From: Verrucosispora sioxanthis
Lineage (GTDB): Bacteria; Actinomycetota; Actinomycetes; Mycobacteriales; Micromonosporaceae
Direction of reading: 5' to 3'
Assembly: GCF_010560025.1 (NCBI RefSeq)
Contig: NZ_SAIY01000003.1
Span: forward strand, 1-64,000
Length of the DNA: 64,000 nucleotides
The position numbers were made by a program, and so were the translations under genes. Positions 1-8,205 of the stretch are shown here, piece by piece. The notes under the pieces were generated by a model. It saw nothing but the letters and a program-made list of their open reading frames with translations, searched no databases and was not told the origin of the DNA. The first letter of the stretch is position 1, and each line of letters begins with the position of its first letter.

Positions 1-3000
1 GGGTGACCGCCGGCGGTACGGCACCCGGCACGATGCCGGCCCTGGTGCGGTAATCCTGCACCAGGTCCCGCAGCGCCGCCCCGGTGGGCCGGCGCCCCGG
101 CCGCACGTCACAGGTGCCGATCTTGCTCTCCTGGATCAGCACGTTCGGGTCCAGGGTGATGCCGAACAGGTCGTTGGCCGAGTCCCCGGTGACCAGCCCC
201 TCGAAGCCGAAGTGGTACGGCAGCCACAACTGGTGGATCACCCGACCGTCGACGGCCAGCGGCACCAGCCGATCGGTGACCAGCACCCGGGCCTCGATCG
301 CCGCCCGGGCGGTGATCAGGTGCGCCCAACCGAGGTGGGTCAGCCCGGCCAGCGCCGCCAACTCCGGGGAGACCTCCACGAACATCTCCGGCTGCAGTTC
401 CGCCAGCGGCGCGACGGTCCGGCTCATCCCGCCCGCGGTGTGGTGCTCGGTGAGCCGGCTGACCGTGAACACGTACGGGAAGACCTGATCGTGCTGCTGC
501 GGTGGACTCGGGTTCGTCGAGTTCACCGGATGGGCGTACATCTTGCGGGTCGGATTGGCCTGCTGGCCGTAGAGCGGGTTGCGCACCGGCGACTCGGCCG
601 GCTCGTAGTGCGTCGGCAGCGGCCCGTCCAGCACCCCGCTGGGCGCGTACAGCCAGCCCTTACCGTCGGACTGCATGATGAACGGATCGTCACCGGCCAG
701 CGCCGCCGATCCCGTGGCGCCCTCCGGCGGCCGGTACGACGGCGGTTTCGTCACCTCGAAGTCCGGCACGTCGCGGCCGGTCCACCGGCCGGCCTCGGCG
801 TCCCACCACACGTACCGCTTCCGCTCGCTCCAGGGGCGGCCCTGCGGGTCGGCGGAGGCCCGGTTGTAGAGCAGCCGCCGGTTCGCCGGCCACGCCCACC
901 CCCACTCGGCGGCCACCCAGTCCTGTTCGTGTCCGGGCCGACGGCGGGCCGCCTGGTTGACCCCGTCGGCGTACACCCCGGTGTAGATCCAGCAGCCGAT
1001 CGCGGTCGTCCCGTCCTCGCGGGCCTGCGTGAACGCCGACAGCGGACGACCGGTCGTCGTGTCGTACCCGTTGATCTCCCTCAGCACCGCCTCGGCGTCC
1101 GGCTCGGCGTGCCGGCCGTGGGTGGGGTAGTCCCAGGTCAGATCGAGCAGTGCCCGGTCGCGCGGCAGGGCAGAGCTGGCCAGCTTCGCCCGGATCCGGC
1201 GCCCCAGGTGGTAGAAGAACCACAGCTCGGAGCGAGCGTCGCCGGGCGGGTCGACCGCCTTCTCCCGCCACTGCAACAGCCGCTGGGTCTGGGTGAAGGT
1301 GCCCTCCTTCTCCACGTGCGAGGCGGCCGGCAGGAAGAACACCTCGGTGGCGCACTGTTCCGGCACGATCTCACCGGTCGCCACCTCCGGGCCGCGCTGC
1401 CAGAACGTCGCACTCTCGATCATGAACAGGTCGCGGACGACGAGCCAGTCGAGGTTGGCCATGCCCAGCCGCTGGGCCCGGCCGTGCGCCGAACCGACCG
1501 CCGGGTTCTGGCCGAGCAGGAAGTAGCCCTTCACCTTGCCGTCGATCATGTTGAGCACCTGCTGGTAGGTGCCGTGATCACCGGTCAACCGGGGCAGGTA
1601 CCCGTAGCAGAAGTCGTTGTCGGGGGTGGCCGCGTCCCCCCAGTACGCCTTGAGCAGGCTGGCGGCGTAGGCGCGGGCACCGCCCCAGAAACCCTTCTGA
1701 CCCGGGTGCCGGATGCTGTCCGTCCAGGCGTCGAAGTCGGGATGCCGGGCGTGGTGCGGCATCGGCAGGTAGCCCGGCAGCAGGTTGAACAGGGTCGGGA
1801 TGTCGGTGGAGCCCTGGATGCTGGCGTGCCCTCGCAGCGCCAGCACCCCACCGCCGGGCCGACCCACGTTGCCCAGCAGCAGTTGGATGATCGCCCCGGT
1901 GCGGATGTACTGCACGCCGACCGTGTGCTGGGTCCAGCCGACCGAGTAGATCAGGCAGCCGGTGCGCTCCCGCCCGGAGTTCTCCGTCCAGGCCCGGGCC
2001 AGCTCCAGGAACTTGTCCCGAGGTACGCCACAGACCCGTTCCACCATTTCCGGGGTGTAGCGGGCGAAGTGCCGCTTGAGGATCTGGTACACGCAGCGCG
2101 GGTGTTGCAGCGTCTCGTCCCGCTGCACCTGCCGGGCGACCGGAGCACCGTGCGACTCGTGGCGCAGCCCGGCCGCGGTCTCCCGCTCCCGGGCCGTGTG
2201 CCCGCTGCCGGAGTCCCGCTCGTGGCCCGCGTACTGCCAGCTGTCCTGCACGTAGCTGGCGGTCGCCGGGTCGAAGCCGGAGAAGAGCCCGTCGGCGTCC
2301 TCGGCGTCGACGAAGTCGTCACTGACGATCGTCGCGGCGTTCGTGTACGCCAGCACGTACTCCCGGAAATCCAGCTCGTTGCTGAGGATGTGGTTCACCA
2401 CCGCACCCAGCAACGCGATGTCGGTGCCCGCCCGGATCGGCAGGTACGCGTCGGCGACCGCGCTGGTACGGGTGAACCGCGGGTCGACGTGGAAGACCTT
2501 GGCCCCGCGCCGCTTCGCCTCCATCACCCACTGGAAGCCCACCGGATGGGCCTCGGCAATGTTGGAACCCTGGATGACGATGACGTCGGCGTTCGCCACG
2601 TCCTGCTGGAAATCCGTCGCGCCACCGCGACCGAAGCTGGCCCCCAGACCGGGGACGGTGGCGGAGTGTCAAATCCGGGCCTGGTTCTCGATCTGAAGCG
2701 CCCCCATCGCGGTGAACAGCTTCTTGATGAGGTAGTTCTCCTCGTTGTCCAGGGTGGCCCCGCCCAGACTGGCGATCCCCAGCGTGCGGTTCAACGGCCG
2801 GCCCTCGGCGTCGACGTCCTCCCACGTGTCGGCACGCGCCGCGAGCACCCGGTCGGCGATCATGTCGAGCGCGGTGTCGAGGTCCAGGTCCTCCCACTCG
2901 GTGCCGTACGGCCGCCGGTAGCGCACCCTGGTCTGGCGTAACGGGCTGGTGACCAGGCTCCGGCTGGCGGCACCCTTCGGGCAGAGCCGGCCCCGGGAGA

Positions 3001-3238
3001 TGGGGCTGTCCGGGTCACCCTCGATCTGGGTGACCCGCTCGTCGGTGACGAAGACCCGCTGCCCGCAGCCGACGGCACAGTACGGGCAGACGGAACGGGC
3101 GACCCGGTCGGCGTCCTGCGTGCGGGCGGTCAACTCGGCACTGCGGCTCGAACACGCCGCGGCACCCCGACCCAACGGGTCGGTGCCGGTGAGCTGCCGG
3201 TAGACCGGCCAGCCCAGCAACCTGTCCCGCAGCCCCAC
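1..3238 (-). CDS. Selenocysteine-containing formate dehydrogenase alpha subunit (3' end beyond window)
   Basis: Molybdopterin oxidoreductase that oxidises formate to CO2. The N-terminal [4Fe-4S] motif is visible as Cys51-x2-Cys54-x3-Cys58 with Cys86 in GRLCPKG. The frame is interrupted by a single TGA (2671-2669) at codon 190, in the context ARI-U-HSATV, exactly where FdnG/FdhF-type enzymes place selenocysteine. After it the same frame runs about 890 codons to the window edge with normal family sequence, so the TGA is almost certainly read as Sec. The start is GTG at 3238, preceded by GGAGG 8 nt upstream; an in-frame ATG further upstream lacks a ribosome site. No signal peptide is seen, so it is probably cytoplasmic. 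No beta subunit or Sel genes are in the window. A plain CDS caller would split this gene into two. Confidence 0.93.
2642..2671 (-). promoter_or_regulatory. Sec codon plus SECIS-like hairpin of the formate dehydrogenase
   Basis: Immediately 3' of the in-frame UGA (2671-2669) the mRNA reads CCCC-GGUCU-GGGG (2654-2642). This is a short GC stem capped by a GGUCU loop, the apical loop recognised by SelB in Escherichia coli formate dehydrogenase mRNAs. The loop starts 18 nt after UGA, the same spacing I recall for E. coli fdhF. The lower stem is less regular. It overlaps coding sequence, as bacterial SECIS elements do. Confidence 0.8.
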
Positions 3239-3312
3239 GCTCGACACCTCCGGTCTCGACCTTAGGACAGCGGGCCGGGATCGGCGACCCACCTACCGGA
3301 ACCACACACGAC

Positions 3313-3346
3313 GTCGCCCCCGGCCCGAGGACGGGCCGGGGGCGAC
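3313..3346 (-). terminator. Perfect 14-bp hairpin between lysozyme-like gene and FDH
   Basis: Arms GTCGCCCCCGGCCC and GGGCCGGGGGCGAC enclose a 6-nt loop. There is no U-tract, as is common for actinomycete terminators. It lies about 75 nt upstream of the FDH start, so it could instead be a leader attenuator of FDH. Confidence 0.5.
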
Positions 3347-3544
3347 GAAGGTGCCGGTGTGCAGGTCGCCTCTCGGCGAGTGGCGCGACGCGGCTCCAGC
3401 CGAACGGTATTCCGCGACGGCAATTTAGGTGAGGCCCGGGGACACTGGACACACCGACACCCGAGTCAACAGGTTACCCGCTCCGCTTCTTCCTACCCCT
3501 GTCGTGACCACCGCCACAGTAGGAGCCGGTGGTCTCCGCAGACG

Positions 3545-3582
3545 CCGCTGGCCGGCACCCGGGTTCGGGTGCCGGCCAGCGG
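3545..3582 (-). terminator. Terminator hairpin of lysozyme-like gene, copy 1
   Basis: Seventeen-bp perfect arms (CCGCTGGCCGGCACCCG and its complement) with a 4-nt loop, about 55 nt beyond the stop codon of the minus-strand gene. It marks the left boundary of the duplicated unit. Confidence 0.75.
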
Positions 3583-3638
3583 TTCTCTGCTCCCCCTGTG
3601 GAGGAATGTCTTCGGTTGTCGCCTGGTCGCTGAGGGGG

Positions 3639-4241
3639 TCAGCTGGTCCAGTGCTGGGCGACGAGGTCGGCGGCCTGCTGTTCCCACTGGGCGTAGTGGT
3701 CGGGGTAGGCCGACACCTGTACGGTCTGGGCGGCCTGGGTCAGGGGCATGTCCTGCCAGCCGTCGACCTGCTTCAACCCCTTGAGGAAGGCCAGGGTCGA
3801 GTACTCGGGGTCGGTGATCTGCTCCACCGTGCCCCAACCGGAGGACGGGCGCTGCTGGAACAGGCCCTGCGAGTCGTGGTCGTTGCGGTCACCCAGGTGA
3901 CCCAGGTTCTCCAGCTTCGACTCCTGCAACGCGGTCGCGATCGACACCACGGCGGCACGCTCGTCCATGCCGGCCTTCTTCGTCGCGGCGATGATCGCCT
4001 TGACGTTGTCGATCTGCTCGTCGTTCAGCTCGACGTGCGACTGGTTGGACGGGGTGCCGTGCGGCAGCAGCTTGCCCATGTCCGGCTTGTCGGCCCGCAC
4101 CACGTCGGCCTGCACCGCCGCGACCGGGTTGCTCGTGACCGGGGTGGTGTCGGCGTGAGCGGCCACCGGACCGGCGAACAGACCACCGGTGAACGCCAGA
4201 CCCGCGATACCCAGCACGCTCTTCCGCAGCATCGTGTTCAT
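3639..4241 (-). CDS. Secreted lysozyme-like (transglycosylase-fold) protein, copy 1
   Basis: A 200-aa protein. An N-terminal signal peptide (MNTMLRKSVLGIAG, hydrophobic core, cut near AHA-DT) is followed by a spacer and a C-terminal domain with ATALQESKLENLG and HDSQGLFQQRPSSGWGT. This is the lysozyme/SLT-like signature common in actinomycete cell-wall hydrolases; the Glu in QESK is the likely catalytic acid. The start is the ATG at 4241 after GGAG; an upstream in-frame start has no ribosome site. The translation is identical to the copy at 39808-40410 and related to 9977-10675. Such proteins are sometimes given unrelated transporter names in databases; the sequence shows export and a muramidase-like fold, not transport. 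Activity on peptidoglycan is inferred. Confidence 0.85.
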   Translation of the reverse strand: MNTMLRKSVLGIAGLAFTGGLFAGPVAAHADTTPVTSNPVAAVQADVVRADKPDMGKLLPHGTPSNQSHVELNDEQIDNVKAIIAATKKAGMDERAAVVSIATALQESKLENLGHLGDRNDHDSQGLFQQRPSSGWGTVEQITDPEYSTLAFLKGLKQVDGWQDMPLTQAAQTVQVSAYPDHYAQWEQQAADLVAQHWTS

Positions 4242-4797
4242 CACAGAAGCTCCATTCGGGGGTCGACGCACACCCACACCAAGGGGGATCGGTCAGGCGT
4301 ACGCAAGCACCAGAAAGGCGCCCAAACAAGAAAGGGGGGAAAGGCCTTCCGGCACGCGGGGCGTATCGCCGCTTCGCATCGCCGGGACCATGTCCAACGA
4401 CCACCGGCCCACCATCATTCCGGGGGGCCCGCACCCACCCTCGCGGGCGGTGTCTTCCTCGGCCGTTCACCCGTGCACAACGCCCCCGGGCCCGCACCCA
4501 TTCCACCCCGAGCCCACGCCCGGAACCCGACACCCACCCCCAAACCCCGACAACCGAACCGACAACCCGCAATCCTGGTCCGACAACGCCCCCCAAAGGG
4601 CACAACTGCACCAAGATTCACACCCAAACGCCGGCACGACGAGGGTGTGGCCCGCCGTGCCCGGCGCAGGGATCAAGCCTGACCGCCCGGAGCCGGGCAT
4701 TGCGGGCCACACCCCCAACCGCAACCGACACCAGCCCGCAGCCGCCCCGAACAGGTCATGAGTTCGAATCGACCCGATCTGGGGTTACCCTGACACC
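4242..4797 (-). promoter_or_regulatory. Long G/T-rich leader of lysozyme-like gene with G-quadruplex motif, copy 1
   Basis: About 550 bases without a credible gene. The RNA-like (minus) strand is strikingly G/T-rich over 4500-4620. At 4548-4526 it carries four G-runs (GGGG, GGGGG, GGG, GGG) with loops of 3, 1 and 4 nt, a canonical G-quadruplex pattern. The leader also has GGGTGAA and GGCGATAC elements. Those recall c-di-AMP (ydaO) riboswitches found upstream of actinomycete wall hydrolases, but the conserved 3' block of that riboswitch is missing, so I do not call one. The end near 4798 holds the leaderless-type promoter of the next plus-strand gene (TACCCT, 6 nt before the ATG). Confidence 0.5.
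4643..4714. repeat. Imperfect 23-bp inverted repeat at right end of repeat copy 1
   Basis: Arms 4643-4665 and 4692-4714 are complementary except at two positions (4700-4701) and are separated by 26 nt. In copy 2 (40811-40882) the arms are perfect. It lies between divergent genes, so a simple terminator role is unlikely. It may be a leader hairpin or a boundary of the duplicated unit. Confidence 0.75.
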
Positions 4798-5139
4798 ATG
4801 CAGGCGGTCTCCCCCACCACGACCGGCGTGGCGCACCTGGCCCGACCCGGCCGGCCCGCCGTGGTGGCCCGGACCCTCGCCGAGCTGCGCGGACCCACCC
4901 GAGGAGTGGTGGAGTTGCCGGTGCGACTGATGTGGTGCGCCGACCGGGCGTTCGACCTCGCCGACCCCGACCAGTTGCTCTGGCTGTACGAGAACGTGCT
5001 GCGCGAGACCACGAACGTCGAGGATCTGCGTCGGCTGGTCGACGGACGGACGCTGCGCCGGGTGTGGCAACTGCTCAATCTGCCCCGGGGCGTACGGCTG
5101 GCGTGGGAGAGCCGACACCCGGGTCTCCGGCCGGCGTGA
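4798..5139 (+). CDS. Small conserved-looking protein coupled to AbiEii-like nucleotidyltransferase
   Basis: A 113-aa protein I cannot assign to a family. It is acidic and Arg-rich, with a helical second half (DADQLLWLYENVL-like, then RRLVDGRTLRRVWQLLNLP). Its stop overlaps the GTG of the nucleotidyltransferase gene (GTGA at 5136-5139), so the two are translationally coupled. In AbiE-type type IV toxin-antitoxin pairs the antitoxin gene precedes the nucleotidyltransferase toxin, so this could be an antitoxin, although it lacks the obvious winged-helix layout of AbiEi and is shorter. A TACCCT box 6 nt before the ATG suggests leaderless transcription; no Shine-Dalgarno is seen. Confidence 0.7.
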   Translation: MQAVSPTTTGVAHLARPGRPAVVARTLAELRGPTRGVVELPVRLMWCADRAFDLADPDQLLWLYENVLRETTNVEDLRRLVDGRTLRRVWQLLNLPRGVRLAWESRHPGLRPA

Positions 5140-5807
5140 CCAGGGCATCCCCCGACGCGCACCCCCACGAGTTCTACCGGGAGGTCGCCCGGGTCGCGCT
5201 GACCGTCGCCGGGCCGCACCGCTTCGTGCTCGGTGGCGGGGTGGCCTGGGCCGCGTACGGGCTGGTCACCCGGCCCACCGAGGACGTCGACCTGTTCGCC
5301 GACGTGGAGGGGGCCGCCGCCGCGGCAGCCGCCGACGTGCGGGCCGCGCTGGAGTACGCCGGGTTCCAGGTCTCCGACGCCGACCCGGCCAGCGACCTCG
5401 GTTACCTCTTCGACGGCTTCGACCGGGACCTGCGGGACTTCGTCGTCGCCCGGGACGGCCGGCGGATCCGCCTCAGCCTGGCCCGTCTCGACCGGCACCG
5501 CAGCCCGGTGGTGATGGACCTCGGGCCGGTCATGGACGTCCGGGACCTCATCGCCAACAAGACCGCCGCCCTGGTCAACCGGCGCGAGGTACGCGACTAC
5601 ATCGACGTGGCCTCCGCCCTGGCGCACCGGTCGGTGGCGGAGTTGCTGACACTCGCCCGGCAGCTCGATCCCGCCCTCGATGACGACGACGTGCGGGCGG
5701 CCGGCCGGTACCTCGACCGGATCCCGGACGCCCGGTTCACCCGCTACGGTCTCGGCCCCACCGACATCGCCCAGGTCCGGCGACAGCTGGCGGACTGGCC
5801 GCGCTGA
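5136..5807 (+). CDS. AbiEii-like nucleotidyltransferase (putative type IV toxin)
   Basis: A 223-aa protein of the nucleotidyltransferase AbiEii/AbiGii-like group. Near the N-terminus it has FVLGGGVAWAAYG followed by RPTEDVDLFAD, the GG...TxDxD active-site pattern that binds metal and NTP in polymerase-beta-fold transferases. DLIANKTAAL and VRDYIDVASAL further on are typical of the family. The start is GTG overlapping the upstream stop. Whether it acts as a toxin or in another nucleotidylation is not shown by the sequence. It sits next to a 1.18-kb repeat unit, which fits a mobile or accessory locus. Confidence 0.8.
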   Translation: MTRASPDAHPHEFYREVARVALTVAGPHRFVLGGGVAWAAYGLVTRPTEDVDLFADVEGAAAAAAADVRAALEYAGFQVSDADPASDLGYLFDGFDRDLRDFVVARDGRRIRLSLARLDRHRSPVVMDLGPVMDVRDLIANKTAALVNRREVRDYIDVASALAHRSVAELLTLARQLDPALDDDDVRAAGRYLDRIPDARFTRYGLGPTDIAQVRRQLADWPR

Positions 5808-5861
5808 CCCGGCCCCGCCGACCGGCCTCGGGTCGACGGGAGCACCGGGTCGACGGGGATG

Positions 5862-6764
5862 TCACTTGGTGAAGCGGCCGCCGGTGACGCCCAGGATCTC
5901 ACCGGTGATGAAGCTCGACTCCTGCGAGGCGAAGAAGACGTACGCGGGTGCCAGCTCCGCGGGTTGACCGGGCCGACCGACCGGGGTGTCGGTGCCGAAC
6001 TGCTCGACCTTCCCCTCCGGCATGGTCGCCGGGATCAGCGGGGTCCAGATCGGACCCGGTGCCACCGCATTGACCCGGATGCCCCGGTCGACCAGGTCGG
6101 CGGCGAGTGCCTTGGTGAAGTTCGCGATCCCCGCCTTGGTGGTGGCGTAGTCGAGCAACTGCGGCGACGGGTCGAAGGCCTGGATCGACGACGTGTTGAT
6201 GATCGTCGACCCCTCGCCCAGATGCGGCAACGCCGCCTTGCACAGCCAGAACATCGCGTACAGGTTGGTCTTGAACACCCGGTCGAACTGCTCGGTGCTG
6301 ATGCCGGCGATGCCCTTGTCCTGCGCCATCTGGTAGGCAGCGTTGTTCACCAGGATGTCGATGCCACCGAGGTCGGTCACCGCTCGTTCGATCAACGCCG
6401 AGCAGTTGCGTTCGTCGGCGATGTCACCCCGGACGGCGACACCCTTGCGACCGGCGGCCTCGATGAGACGTACCGTCTCCCGGGCGTCCGCGTCCTCCTC
6501 CTCGCCGAGGTAGGAGATCAGCACGTCGGCGCCCTCCCGGGCGTACGCGATGGCGATCGCCCGACCGATACCCGAGTCACCGCCGGTGATCACCGCCTTC
6601 TTGCCGTCGAGCTTGCCGGTGCCCCGATAGGAGTCCTCTCCGTGGTCCGGCTTCGGCGTCATCTCGTCGGTACGACCCGGTGGGCTCTGCTGCTGGTTCG
6701 GCTGCCCTGACTGCTGGCCGTACTGCTCGGTCGGGTCCTGCTGGGTGTACTGCGTCTCGCTCAC
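5862..6764 (-). CDS. General-stress SDR-family oxidoreductase
   Basis: A 300-aa NAD(P)-dependent short-chain dehydrogenase of the YhdF/YhxC-like group. A Gln-rich disordered N-terminus (about 45 residues) precedes the Rossmann motif TGGDSGIGRA. NNAAYQ, the catalytic Ser of NTSSIQ, Tyr-x3-Lys in DYATTKAG and the substrate-loop APGPIWTPL follow. The start is GTG at 6764 after GAGGAG; an upstream ATG has no ribosome site. A SigB-like promoter lies 50-70 nt upstream, matching the stress regulation of this group. The substrate is unknown. Confidence 0.9.
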   Translation of the reverse strand: MSETQYTQQDPTEQYGQQSGQPNQQQSPPGRTDEMTPKPDHGEDSYRGTGKLDGKKAVITGGDSGIGRAIAIAYAREGADVLISYLGEEEDADARETVRLIEAAGRKGVAVRGDIADERNCSALIERAVTDLGGIDILVNNAAYQMAQDKGIAGISTEQFDRVFKTNLYAMFWLCKAALPHLGEGSTIINTSSIQAFDPSPQLLDYATTKAGIANFTKALAADLVDRGIRVNAVAPGPIWTPLIPATMPEGKVEQFGTDTPVGRPGQPAELAPAYVFFASQESSFITGEILGVTGGRFTK

Positions 6765-6810
6765 GGAGGTCTCCTCGCCCGGAATCGTGGGGGTGCCGAC
6801 CCGCAAGCAC

Positions 6811-6836
6811 CTACCCGGGCGAAGTCGGCGGAAACC
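6811..6836 (-). promoter_or_regulatory. SigB/SigF-type promoter of the stress SDR
   Basis: On the minus strand GGTTT (6836-6832), a 15-nt spacer and GGGTAG (6816-6811) match the general-stress sigma consensus (GnnT, 14-16 nt, GGGTA). The predicted transcript would start about 40 nt before the GTG at 6764. Confidence 0.6.
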
Positions 6837-6947
6837 GGGCCGGCGACCCGGACGAGAGTCGTCGGCGGAGCAGTGTGTGTCACCACCCGTAAGGCATCCT
6901 AGGATCCTGGATGGCTGCTTGTCGGACGGTGGACCGGCCAGCCAGGG

Positions 6948-8099
6948 TCAGCCGGCGGTGCGGCTGCGCCTCGGGGCGGGCAGGCGATCCGCGAGCGCCA
7001 GTGCGGCCCGCACCGACACCCGGCCGACCACCTCGTCGAAGTCGGCGCGGCCCAGGCAGAACCGGGTGAACGCGCGCCAGCCCGGCGGCGTGGCGAGCGC
7101 CCGGTGGCAGAGCGCCGGGCGCTGGGCGAAGACGTCGAGCAGCCGCTGCCCGGCCCGCATGGCCGGGACGAGACGTTCGGTCACCGACCGCTCGTAGCCG
7201 GCGAGATCGGCGCCGGCCACCGCCGCCCCGGCCAGCTCGCCGGAACGCAGCGCATAGCTGATCCCCTCCCGGGTCCAGGGCTCCAGCAGACCGGCGGCGT
7301 CACCGGCCACCAGCACCCGCCCCCGCCGCAGCGGCGAGTCGTCGGACCGGCAGCGCGTCAGATGGCCCGAGTCGTGGACCGGCGACACGTCGGCCAGCCC
7401 GAGGCGGTCGACGAACCGCCGCAGGTACTGCCGGGTCCGCTCCCCCTCCCCTCGACCGGCGATCACCCCGACGGTGAGCCGGTCCCCCTTCGGGAACACC
7501 CAGGCGTACGAGCCGGGCAACGGCCCCCAGTCGAGCAGCACCCGGCTCCGCCAGCGCGCCTGCTCGGGCGGCGGTACCGGCAGCTCCAGCTCCAGCCCCA
7601 GGTCCACCTGACGGTGGCGCACCCCGACATGGCGGGCGGTCACCCCGGACGAACCGTCGGCACCGACGACCGTACGGGCCAGCAGCACCTCGCCGTCGGC
7701 AAGTCGCAGCCGTACGCCGTCGGAGTCCTGCTCCACCGACCGGACCGTCGCCCGCTCGCGGACCTCGGCCCCGGCGGCCACCGCGGCGGCCCGCAGCCGG
7801 TCGTCGAACTCCTCCCGGCGCACCATGCTCACCAGCGGCCCGGCAGCGTGCCGGCGGGTGAACCCGCCTCGCCCGTCGAGGGTGAAGGTCACCCGGTCCA
7901 CCGTGTCGTGGGCGGGCACCTCGATCCGTCCGGCCACCGCGGCCAGCGAGGCGCCGATCAGACCACCGCCGCAGGTCTTGTAGCGCGGATGCGCGGCGCG
8001 CTCGACGACAAGCGTGCGCACCCCGCGACGGGCGGCGGCGTACGCGGCGGAGAGCCCGGCCGGGCCACCACCGACCACCACGAGTTCCCAGACACTCAC
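6948..8099 (-). CDS. Geranylgeranyl reductase-family FAD oxidoreductase
   Basis: A 383-aa flavoprotein. The N-terminal dinucleotide fold is VVVGGGPAGLSAA. KTCGGGLIG is the substrate-proximal motif of geranylgeranyl/digeranylgeranyl reductases, and LVAGDAAGLLEPWTREGI is the C-terminal FAD motif. It probably reduces prenyl chains (menaquinone, carotenoid or lipid); the substrate cannot be read from sequence. The GTG start at 8099 sits 6 nt after a TACCCT box, so it may be leaderless; an in-frame ATG at 8132 is an alternative. It is divergent from the small gene at 8206. Confidence 0.85.
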   Translation of the reverse strand: MSVWELVVVGGGPAGLSAAYAAARRGVRTLVVERAAHPRYKTCGGGLIGASLAAVAGRIEVPAHDTVDRVTFTLDGRGGFTRRHAAGPLVSMVRREEFDDRLRAAAVAAGAEVRERATVRSVEQDSDGVRLRLADGEVLLARTVVGADGSSGVTARHVGVRHRQVDLGLELELPVPPPEQARWRSRVLLDWGPLPGSYAWVFPKGDRLTVGVIAGRGEGERTRQYLRRFVDRLGLADVSPVHDSGHLTRCRSDDSPLRRGRVLVAGDAAGLLEPWTREGISYALRSGELAGAAVAGADLAGYERSVTERLVPAMRAGQRLLDVFAQRPALCHRALATPPGWRAFTRFCLGRADFDEVVGRVSVRAALALADRLPAPRRSRTAG

Positions 8100-8205
8100 C
8101 GATGCAGGGTAGATCAGCCGAGGCGCGGGCATCTTCCCCGCCGCACCGGGTAACCGCCGGCCGCAGACCGCCTGCCGCAGGCGGACCAGGCGCGAGGAGG
8201 ACACC

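Larger units (their letters stand above)
3239..3638. other. Intergenic stretch upstream of the formate dehydrogenase
   Basis: About 400 bases without a convincing gene. It holds the FDH ribosome site (GGAGG near 3250), a perfect 14-bp hairpin at 3313-3346, about 200 bases of leader or promoter sequence, and the terminator hairpin that opens the 1.18-kb repeat at 3545. A TTGACT hexamer on the minus strand (3468-3463) could be a -35 box, but no good -10 follows. I see no tRNA-Sec gene here. Confidence 0.5.
3545..4720. repeat. 1.18-kb direct repeat, copy 1 (lysozyme-like gene plus leader)
   Basis: Matches 39714-40888 in the same orientation. Differences I can see are a G/T at 4344, a 1-nt change in a C-run near 4590, and two bases at 4700-4701, so identity is about 99.7%. 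The unit opens with a 17-bp perfect hairpin (3545-3582) and ends a few bases past a 23-bp inverted repeat (4643-4714). Flanking sequence differs between copies. No transposase or target-site duplication is apparent. Confidence 0.95.

Noticed and set aside
212..2941. Long plus-strand open frame opposite the formate dehydrogenase
   Set aside because: Typical antisense shadow of a GC-rich gene; composition is Arg/Val/Gly-rich with no domain, and the minus-strand protein is certain.
3422..3440. Iron-box (DmdR/IdeR) upstream of FDH
   Set aside because: TTAGGTGAGGC matches only the left half of the palindrome; the right half is unrelated.
4242..4520. ydaO (c-di-AMP) riboswitch upstream of lysozyme-like genes
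   Set aside because: GGGTGAA and GGCGATAC fragments are present, but the conserved 3' block and the GGGGAACC-type core are missing.
4755..4790. tRNA T-arm-like GAGTTCGAATCGAC
   Set aside because: No flanking 5-bp stem, anticodon arm or acceptor stem can be built; it is probably part of a promoter.
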